From assembly GCA_002429165.1 (NCBI GenBank), contig DIYV01000067.1, positions 435 to 13,233 on the forward strand: a stretch of DNA of 12,799 nucleotides. The letters are read 5' to 3'. The notes below the pieces were generated by a model. That model was given only the letters and a program-made list of their open reading frames with translations. It was not told the origin of the DNA and ran no database searches. A program made the position numbers and the translations under genes. The DNA is from Gallionella sp. UBA6045. Lineage in GTDB: Bacteria; Pseudomonadota; Gammaproteobacteria; Burkholderiales; Gallionellaceae. Below are positions 1-5,204 of this stretch, in pieces (within the stretch, counting starts at the first letter, position 1; each line of letters begins with the position of its first letter).

Positions 1-49
1 CGCCGAAATCCCCTGACCAGCCTCCGCTACTCGGCGGCGCACAGGGGAA
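1..49 (-). repeat. Left copy of a 49-bp inverted repeat, cut by the window edge
   Basis: Read on the minus strand, this stretch matches plus-strand 1193-1241 at 48 of 49 positions, including an unbroken run of 42; the only mismatch is position 7 against 1235. The match stops at the window edge, so the left copy may extend further out. The two copies face each other and enclose the lipoprotein gene and the small XRE regulator gene. The repeat has no recognisable protein-coding role and looks like a dispersed intergenic element. The match is seen directly; its origin is not known. Confidence 0.85.
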
Positions 50-83
50 GGGAAGCTGAAATTCAAAACCTTGAGCAGGTTTT

Positions 84-160
84 GTAGGGTGCAATAAGCA
101 TAGCGCATTGCACCGGATAAAATACATGCGGCGCAATGCCCGTTGGTTATTGCGCCCTAC
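84..160. repeat. 77-bp imperfect palindrome (dispersed-repeat type)
   Basis: Bases 84-97 pair with 147-160 (13 of 14) and bases 105-114 pair with 130-139 (9 of 10). Both arm pairs are centred on the same point, 122, and are separated by equal 7-base unpaired segments. The result is a two-tier hairpin beginning GTAGGG and ending CCCTAC. This two-tier symmetry is unlikely by chance and looks like a small non-autonomous or REP/MITE-like repeat. No coding potential is seen. Confidence 0.7.
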
Positions 161-168
161 GCGAGCTG

Positions 169-236
169 TGGGTACCGCAGAGTGTAGCGAAGCGAAACGC
201 CGCAGTACCCAGTCCCTCTCTAGCCTTTTGTTAGGT
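169..236 (-). other. Hairpin plus attC-like half-site just downstream of the lipoprotein gene
   Basis: Bases 169-178 and 202-211 form a 10-bp stem with one wobble pair. Between this hairpin and the lipoprotein stop codon, the minus strand reads ACCTAAC, which fits the RYYYAAC core of an integron attC site. It begins three bases after the stop codon, where a cassette attC would start. The 24 bases from TAACAAA onward match the start of the Vibrio cholerae repeat (as I remember it) at about 20 positions. The opposite GTTRRRY core is not found, so this would be at most a truncated site. The motif is seen; the integron reading is inference. Confidence 0.35.
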
Positions 237-239
237 GTG

Positions 240-746
240 TTAATTGACTCTCTTCATTTCTTGACGCAGTGAATGTGGGACATCCTGAAGTAGAACAATA
301 GATATGCTTCCGTCAGTTGCGCTATTGTTGTGCGCAACTTTTGCACCAAGGGTGGCTGCGATTTGTTCAGGGGAAAGCGTATACATTGCGCCATTTAGTG
401 GGTCAACAATAAACCAACCAATAAGCCCGCCAAAAATAAAATTACCGCCGATGTACCACCCATTTGCGTGGGCGCTTATAGGGATTATTTGTGTGTCATA
501 CCCTTCTTTAGAAATATTTACGGTAAAACTCTTTTTCCCCCAATAGCTGCCGTCACTTTTTTGTAGCATCACGCTTGTGGGTGTTGAACCCTTGAAAACT
601 TGAACCCCTTTTTCATCGGTAATCATGATAGAAGCATCACTTGGTGTGCTGGAAATAGGGAGTAGTTGTGTTTTATCTCCTACTATTGTTGCGCACCCGC
701 CAAGAAATGCTGCGGACAACAACATAACGATTGCAATTTTTTTCAT
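240..746 (-). CDS. Small glycine-rich lipoprotein, PEGA-like, function unknown
   Basis: This encodes a 168-residue predicted lipoprotein. The first 17 residues are a lipoprotein signal peptide (two lysines, then a hydrophobic run) ending in the lipobox LGGC with Cys18. Ala follows the cysteine, which favours the outer membrane by the usual +2 rule. Residues 27-90 look like a PEGA-type beta domain. Residues 97-121 are a glycine-rich hydrophobic stretch (GNFIFGGLIGWFIVDP) typical of a family of small proteobacterial lipoproteins of unknown role. The ATG is well supported by AGGG about 6 bases upstream. The gene is clearly AT-richer than the housekeeping genes here, diverges from the XRE gene, and lies between inverted repeats, suggesting lateral acquisition. 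An attC-like motif follows its stop codon. No specific function can be assigned. Confidence 0.85.
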   Translation of the reverse strand: MKKIAIVMLLSAAFLGGCATIVGDKTQLLPISSTPSDASIMITDEKGVQVFKGSTPTSVMLQKSDGSYWGKKSFTVNISKEGYDTQIIPISAHANGWYIGGNFIFGGLIGWFIVDPLNGAMYTLSPEQIAATLGAKVAHNNSATDGSISIVLLQDVPHSLRQEMKRVN

Positions 747-827
747 GTTTTTCCCTGATTAAATTAAAGAAAGTTACTGGCACGCAATTAGCAACTTGTA
801 TATTCTCACCTGCTAAATGTGGTGATG

Positions 828-857
828 TGACTTATACGCGGCTGACTTAAACGCGTC
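828..857 (+). promoter_or_regulatory. 15-bp tandem repeat upstream of the XRE gene, possible operator
   Basis: TGACTTATACGCGGC at 828-842 is followed directly by TGACTTAAACGCGTC at 843-857, with 13 of 15 bases the same. A third ACTTA follows at 869, next to the start codon of the XRE regulator. Tandem sites just ahead of a small XRE gene are a common autoregulation layout. Bases 849-864 also resemble part of the V. cholerae repeat, so an attC remnant is an alternative. The repeat is seen; either function is inference. Confidence 0.35.
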
Positions 858-876
858 AAGAGGGCGAAACTTATGC

Positions 877-1119
877 ATGGCCTTTCATTTACCTCCTGTC
901 GGTTTTGCGCGTGAAATACTTGCGGCAAATATGCGAGCTTTTCGCGCTGAACGTGGATGGTCGCAAGAATTTCTGGCGTTTGAAACCGGGCTGCACCGAA
1001 CGTTCATTACCCATTGTGAGCGCGGGGCGCGCAACATCTCACTAGACAATATCGAAAAAATTGCGCGTGCTTTCAATGTACCCATAGCAGAGTTGTTTTT
1101 GCCTCAACAGCACAGGTAA
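877..1119 (+). CDS. Small XRE/Cro-family DNA-binding regulator
   Basis: This encodes an 80-residue protein made of little more than one helix-turn-helix domain. Residues 12-74 form the HTH_3/XRE fold: a first helix (ILAANMRAFRAERG), the helix-turn-helix WSQEFLAFETGLHRTFITHCERG at about 28-50, then the typical tail ISLDNIEKIARAFNVPIAELF. The size and layout resemble restriction-modification controller (C) proteins and orphan antitoxin-like regulators, but no methylase, nuclease or toxin gene is adjacent. The ATG at 877 has AAGAGGG about 11 bases upstream; an ATG at 873 is in another frame. It is divergent from the lipoprotein gene and lies in the same repeat-bounded segment. The tandem repeat at 828-857 could be its own operator. 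The fold is certain; the target is unknown. Confidence 0.88.
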   Translation: MAFHLPPVGFAREILAANMRAFRAERGWSQEFLAFETGLHRTFITHCERGARNISLDNIEKIARAFNVPIAELFLPQQHR

Positions 1120-1133
1120 CGCAAACCTGGTAA

Positions 1134-1155
1134 GTTGGGCAACTCGTTGCCCAGC
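1134..1155 (+). terminator. Short hairpin after the XRE gene, weak terminator candidate
   Basis: Bases 1134-1143 and 1146-1155 form a 10-bp inverted repeat (one G-T pair) fifteen bases past the stop codon of the XRE gene. The formal loop is only two bases, and a continuous T tract does not follow directly (TTTT occurs about 10 bases later), so termination is possible but not well supported. Confidence 0.25.
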
Positions 1156-1192
1156 GAATAAATGGTTTTGTGGTTTGGGGTTTTGCTTTTCT

Positions 1193-1403
1193 TTCCCCTG
1201 TGCGCCGCCGAGTAGCGGAGGCTGGTCAGGGGATGTCGGCGAGGACTGCTGAGCACGCAGTGCGAGTTCCGCAGCCGCCTGACCAGTCGAGCAACGCAGG
1301 GTCCCGCGAAGCGGCGGCAAGCCGGGGCGGCGTTTCTTTGATTACTTTCTTTGGCCGCACAAAGAAAGTAATCGGCGTGCGGGGCCGTACCCCGCGAAGT
1401 TGA
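1193..1403 (+). repeat. Dispersed intergenic repeat with a 14-bp perfect stem; right-hand inverted copy
   Basis: The gene-free stretch 1120-1500 is mostly this element. It begins with the right-hand copy of the 49-bp inverted repeat (1193-1241). It then has a 9-bp internal inverted repeat (1222-1230 with 1278-1286) and a perfect 14-bp stem (1340-1353 with 1360-1373) around a 6-base loop. It ends in a GC-rich tail (GGGGCCGTACCCCGCG). Sequences of this kind, TTTCTTTGATTACTTTCTTT with its complement nearby, are common between genes in many proteobacteria and are often wrongly called as small proteins. A 77-codon open frame across it (1170-1403) has no recognisable domain or ribosome binding site and is not called here. 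Confidence 0.65.
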
Positions 1404-1425
1404 TTTTGATTTGGTTTGAATAGTC

Positions 1426-1479
1426 AGGAGCGGGCCATGCCCGCGATTGATTGTTTGTTCGCGGGCAGGGCCCGCTCCT
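1426..1479. repeat. Inverted pair of REP-like sequences (BIME-like)
   Basis: Bases 1426-1446 and 1459-1479 are complementary at 20 of 21 positions across a 12-base AT-rich loop. Each arm is itself a small GC hairpin (CGGGCC..GCCCG). On the minus strand the right copy starts with GTAG, the tetranucleotide typical of REP sequences mobilised by RAYT transposases; in the left copy this is degraded. It lies 22 bases past the stop codon of xthA and could also stabilise or end that transcript. The structure is seen; membership in a REP family is inferred. Confidence 0.65.
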
Positions 1480-1500
1480 ACACAACGCGAAGGCGCGTAC

Positions 1501-2265
1501 CTACAACAGCTCCACTATCACCGGCGTGTGATCCGATGGCCGCTCCAGCTTGCGCGGTGCCTTGTCGATCACGCAACTTTTGCATTGCGCCACCAGTAGC
1601 TCGCTGATCAGGATATGGTCGATGCGCAAACCGTGGTTGCGGCGGAACCCCATCATCCGGTAGTCCCACCAGGTGAATAATTTCTCCGCTTGCTCGAATA
1701 GCCTGAAGCTGTCGTGCAGGCCGAGCTGCTCCAGGCTGCGGAACTTCTCGCGTTCCGGTTCGCTGACCAGCACATTGCCCTGCCATGCGGCCGGATCGTG
1801 CACGTCGCGGTCTTCCGGCGCGATGTTGTAATCGCCCAGCAAGACCAGTTTCGGGTAGCGCGCCAGTTCCAGTTTCAGCCAGTCGCGCAGCGCATCCAGC
1901 CAGCCCAGCTTGTATTGATACTTGTCGGAGTCGATGCTTTGCCCGTTCGGGATATAAACATCGACTACCCTGATATCGCCATAGGTGGCTGCAATGACGC
2001 GTTTCTGGTCGTCGCCATGATCCGGGATGCCGTGCTGCACATCCTGACCCGGTGCGCGGCTCAGGATCGCCACGCCGTTGTAGGTCTTCTGCCCGCTGAA
2101 CACGCTGTGGTAGCCCGCCTCCTGCAATGCTGCCTGCGGAAAATCGCTGTCCTGTTGCTTGGTTTCCTGCAGGCACAGCACGTCGACCGGATTTGCAGCC
2201 AGCCAGTCCAGCACATGCGGCAGGCGCACTTTCAGCGAATTGACGTTCCAGGTAGCCAGGCGCAT
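1501..2265 (-). CDS. xthA: Exodeoxyribonuclease III
   Basis: This encodes a 254-residue cytoplasmic DNA-repair enzyme of the exonuclease/endonuclease/phosphatase fold. It cuts DNA at abasic sites, removes 3' blocking groups and has 3'-5' exonuclease activity in base excision repair. The catalytic set is complete: Asn7 (WNVNS), Glu34 (LQETK), Tyr104, Asp145 and Asn147 (GDYNIAPEDRDVHDP), Asp216 (RIDHIL), and Asp245-His246 (SDHTPV). The length is normal for XthA (E. coli about 268). The start is the first ATG before the canonical MRLATWNVNS opening; the Shine-Dalgarno signal is weak. It lies 116 bp past the end of the sucrose operon on the same strand and is followed by the REP-like pair. It probably has its own promoter, though I could not place one convincingly. 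Confidence 0.96.
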   Translation of the reverse strand: MRLATWNVNSLKVRLPHVLDWLAANPVDVLCLQETKQQDSDFPQAALQEAGYHSVFSGQKTYNGVAILSRAPGQDVQHGIPDHGDDQKRVIAATYGDIRVVDVYIPNGQSIDSDKYQYKLGWLDALRDWLKLELARYPKLVLLGDYNIAPEDRDVHDPAAWQGNVLVSEPEREKFRSLEQLGLHDSFRLFEQAEKLFTWWDYRMMGFRRNHGLRIDHILISELLVAQCKSCVIDKAPRKLERPSDHTPVIVELL

Positions 2266-2381
2266 ATCAATGAATCCGGACGAAGCGGGTGATTGTTGGA
2301 AGACTTATTGTTGCTGAATTCGAATAGCCGAAATTTGAATCGAAATCGCACCTTCCGATTCTAACCTGCAACACGGCGCAA

Positions 2382-4355
2382 TCATCGCGTTTTTCTTTCA
2401 CGCCAGTCGGTCAGCCAATAACTGGAAAGCGCAGGAATGACGACCGTATCGTGTTCCACCGGGACGAGTGTAGCCGAGCACAGGTCTTTCATTCCCTCAT
2501 GCTGGAAAAATCCGTGCGGCTTTAATTCGCCGATAAGCAGCGTCTGCGGTGCTACGTTGAAATTTGCGACCACCAGCACCCTGTTGCCGCTGTTTTGCGG
2601 GTCTGTCCTGGAAAATACCAGCAGGTTGGGGTTGTCCACCGCCAGCAGCTGGCGGTTGTCGAAATCCGCAAATGCCGTCGTCTCCTTGCGCAGCGCGATC
2701 ATTTTTTTCAGCGCACTGAAGATGCGGAATTCCACCGTGCCCGGTTGATGGCGGTTTTCTGCCTTGGTCCAATCGAAGTGCGAACGATTCATCCAGCGAT
2801 TGTCATCGCGCTCGGCCGGGTCGGCGAGGTATTCCAGGCTGTTGAGCGTGCCGATCGCATCGCCGTAATAGAGCAGCGGTAACCCGCCGAACGAAAGGAT
2901 CATGCTGTGCAGCAGCAGGATGGTCTTGATCGCGGCGTCTATGGCCTCTTCATCCTGGCTTTCGAGCGCGCTTTCCAGCCCGACCAAAGATGCCAGGGAA
3001 CCGGAGATACGCGCATCGCCGGTCTTGGGGTTATCGCCGAACGGCAGGCCTCGGGCGGGTGAGCCCGCAAATTTTCCGGTGAAGTAGTCAATCAGGAATC
3101 GCCGGTGCAGGGCCGGATCGTAGCCGCACTGCTGGACATCGTTGTCGGAAAAACTCAAACCGATGTCGTCGTGGCAGCGCACATAGTTCAACCACGTCGC
3201 GCGCTCCAGCTTTTCCGGCAGGTTCTTGACGCCCCGGTTCAGCAGGTTTGCATTCTTGGTTGCGACCGCATCCCAGAGCAATGCCATGAAAGTGGCGTTA
3301 TAGGCGATCTCGCATTCCTTGGCGTTGATCGCATCCTCGCCAAAGTACTTGGCAATCTCGCCCGGCGCGACGATGGCTTCGGCGATGAACAGCACCCCCG
3401 GCGCCGTCACCTGGCAGCAATCCTTCATCAGTTGCAGCAGCAGGTGCGCTTCGCGTTCGTTCTGGCAGGTGCTGCCGATTTTTTTCCACAGGAACGCTAC
3501 CGCATCCAGACGCAGGATGTCAGCACCCTTGTTTGCCCAGAACAGGATGATGTCGATCATTTCGATCAGCACTTCGGGATTGTGGTAATTCAGGTCCCAC
3601 TGGTAGCTGTTGAACACGGTCATCACCCACTTGCCCATTTCTTCATCCCAGGTGAAATTGCCGGACGAGTTATTGGGAAAGATTTCCGGCATGGTCTCTT
3701 CAAAGATGTCCGGGGTCTCGCGGTCTTCGAACACGTAGTAGTAATCCTGGTATTTCTTTTCGCCCTGGCGCGCCTTTTGCGCCCATTCGTGTTCGTTCGA
3801 AGTGTGGTTGACCACGACATCGAGGACCAGCAACATGTCGCGTTTCTTCAGCGACCCGGCCAGCAACCCGACTTCTGCCGTGGTTCCGAAGCGGGGATCG
3901 ATCTTTTTGAAATCACGCACCGCATAACCGCCGTCGCTTTTGCCCGGCGGACAGTCGAGTATCGGCATGATGTGCAGCATATTGATGCCCAGTTCCTGCA
4001 GGTATGGCAGCTTCTGGCGCAAGCCCTTCAGGTCGTCTGCAAAACGGTCGCAATACAGCGCCATTCCGACCCATTTCTGGCTCAGAAACCAGTTGTAGCT
4101 TTTTTCCCTCGCCAGATCCGATTTCCGCAGCTGCGGGGATCGCTCGATATAACGCAATGCGAGCGTCTCCACCAGGCTGACCATCTGCTCCTTGAAGTCG
4201 GGGCGGTCGCCGTACAGCAGGTGGAACAGGGAATGGATGGCGTAAAAATTCGCGCCCAGGCGGGTGAAGAAATGCCGCAAGCGCAGATTCCTGATCTCCG
4301 GTTTCAGCTCGACCAGTATTTCATTCAGCAACGAGTGTGAAACTTGTTCGTACAT
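2382..4355 (-). CDS. ams: Amylosucrase (GH13 sucrose glucosyltransferase)
   Basis: This encodes a 657-residue cytoplasmic enzyme with no signal peptide, close to Neisseria polysaccharea amylosucrase (636). It transfers glucose from sucrose to an alpha-1,4-glucan and releases fructose. An N-terminal helical domain (about 1-90) precedes the GH13 barrel. The four conserved regions are present: DVVVNHT (179-185), RLDAVAF with nucleophile Asp284, FIAEAI with acid/base Glu326, and RCHDDIG with His395 and Asp396-397. A C-terminal beta domain follows. Asp284 and Glu326 lie within two residues of the known N. polysaccharea positions (286 and 328), supporting amylosucrase over other GH13 enzymes. It is the last gene of the operon, 18 bp after spp, with AAGG about 7 bases before the ATG. 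Sucrose hydrolase or trehalose synthase are less likely alternatives. In context it recycles internally made sucrose into glucan plus fructose. Confidence 0.93.
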   Translation of the reverse strand: MYEQVSHSLLNEILVELKPEIRNLRLRHFFTRLGANFYAIHSLFHLLYGDRPDFKEQMVSLVETLALRYIERSPQLRKSDLAREKSYNWFLSQKWVGMALYCDRFADDLKGLRQKLPYLQELGINMLHIMPILDCPPGKSDGGYAVRDFKKIDPRFGTTAEVGLLAGSLKKRDMLLVLDVVVNHTSNEHEWAQKARQGEKKYQDYYYVFEDRETPDIFEETMPEIFPNNSSGNFTWDEEMGKWVMTVFNSYQWDLNYHNPEVLIEMIDIILFWANKGADILRLDAVAFLWKKIGSTCQNEREAHLLLQLMKDCCQVTAPGVLFIAEAIVAPGEIAKYFGEDAINAKECEIAYNATFMALLWDAVATKNANLLNRGVKNLPEKLERATWLNYVRCHDDIGLSFSDNDVQQCGYDPALHRRFLIDYFTGKFAGSPARGLPFGDNPKTGDARISGSLASLVGLESALESQDEEAIDAAIKTILLLHSMILSFGGLPLLYYGDAIGTLNSLEYLADPAERDDNRWMNRSHFDWTKAENRHQPGTVEFRIFSALKKMIALRKETTAFADFDNRQLLAVDNPNLLVFSRTDPQNSGNRVLVVANFNVAPQTLLIGELKPHGFFQHEGMKDLCSATLVPVEHDTVVIPALSSYWLTDWRERKTR

Positions 4356-4373
4356 CTTTGTGCCTTGTCCGGT

Positions 4374-5204
4374 TTAGTTATTTTCGCGCAACCAGGCATC
4401 CGCTTCCGGAAGGTAATGCGCAACCCCTTCAAGGATGCCGGCACTGTAATTTCCGTTCATGCCGAGATAGCCGCCCCCGGCGATGTAGAGCGTGCCCTTG
4501 TGCGCATTGGCCGCCAGTCTTTTGACTTCCGCATCGGCATTGGCTACCAGCACTGCGGGAATATCGCTCAGCAGCATGTCCAGATCATTGCCGCTGTCGC
4601 CGGCAAAGACCGTGTTCTCGTGAAAGAAGCCCTGTTGCTGCATCATGAACCTGATGGCGTGCAGCTTGTTGGCGCTGGCGGGAAGAACATCCAGCAGCCC
4701 CAGCCCGGCCTTTTCATCGACGCTCCAGATCAGGTTCGCCTTGATATCCGAATACTTCAGCCGCGCATCCATCTCATCGAGTAATCTTTTAGTGTCCGTG
4801 TCGAGCGTAACGTAAAAGCTTAGCTTGTGGCGGTTCAGTTTTTCCTTTTCCTGCAAGCGCAGCGCCGGAAAAACACTCAGCAAACGGCACAGCTCGTCAT
4901 GTGTCAAACCCTGCCAATCCGGCGCGATCTGCGCGTCCCATTCATCCCACTGCCGCCAGCCGGACGAATCGATCCGGTAGATCGTCGTTCCCACATCGGC
5001 GATGGCGAAATCAGGTTGGGGCAGATCAAATTCCGCGATGGCCTGTTCGATGAGGGCGCGGTGCCTGCCCGTCACATAGACAAGCGTGACTTCCTCGCAG
5101 TTCACCAATCGCTTGAACCGTTCCATGGCCTGCGGCGATTCTGGTTGTTTACCGTTCGGGATCAGGGTCCGGTCCAGGTCGGTGCAAAGCAGGAATCGTT
5201 TCAT
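4374..5204 (-). CDS. spp: Sucrose-6-phosphate phosphatase (HAD superfamily)
   Basis: This encodes a 276-residue soluble HAD phosphatase of the Cof/SPP type. It removes phosphate from sucrose-6-phosphate, the last and irreversible step of sucrose synthesis. HAD motif I is DLDRTL with nucleophile Asp9 and acid/base Asp11. Motif II is Thr45 in VTGR, motif III is Lys180, and motif IV is GDSGND with Asp203 and Asp207; all catalytic residues are present. The ATG overlaps the TGA stop of sps in the sequence ATGA, indicating translational coupling. The enzyme supplies the activity that the fused phosphatase-like domain of SPS appears to have lost. Related phosphatases act on glucosylglycerol or mannosylglycerate phosphates, so the sucrose assignment rests partly on the sps neighbour. 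Confidence 0.9.
   Translation of the reverse strand: MKRFLLCTDLDRTLIPNGKQPESPQAMERFKRLVNCEEVTLVYVTGRHRALIEQAIAEFDLPQPDFAIADVGTTIYRIDSSGWRQWDEWDAQIAPDWQGLTHDELCRLLSVFPALRLQEKEKLNRHKLSFYVTLDTDTKRLLDEMDARLKYSDIKANLIWSVDEKAGLGLLDVLPASANKLHAIRFMMQQQGFFHENTVFAGDSGNDLDMLLSDIPAVLVANADAEVKRLAANAHKGTLYIAGGGYLGMNGNYSAGILEGVAHYLPEADAWLRENN

Noticed and set aside
304..546. An 80-codon plus-strand frame opposite the lipoprotein gene
   Set aside because: The minus-strand gene has a signal peptide, lipobox and good ribosome binding site; the opposite frame has none of these.
1170..1403. A 77-codon plus-strand open frame covering the dispersed repeat
   Set aside because: The sequence is explained by the repeat and its inverted repeats; there is no domain and no ribosome binding site, so it was not called as a gene.
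1..1480. CRISPR array or transposase-bearing insertion sequence in the repeat-rich left end
   Set aside because: The repeats are palindromic and belong to different families without regular spacers, and no transposase or integrase frame is present in the window.
1478..2176. A 232-codon minus-strand frame overlapping xthA
   Set aside because: It is out of frame with the clearly correct exonuclease III sequence and has low-complexity composition.
2266..2381. Terminator of the sucrose operon and promoter of xthA in the 116-bp gap
   Set aside because: Only a weak GAATCG/CGATTC inverted pair without a T tract and no convincing -35/-10 pair were seen, so neither was called.
3105..4340. A 411-codon open frame antisense to amylosucrase
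   Set aside because: It mirrors the amylosucrase codons, matches no known fold by eye and has no convincing ribosome binding site.
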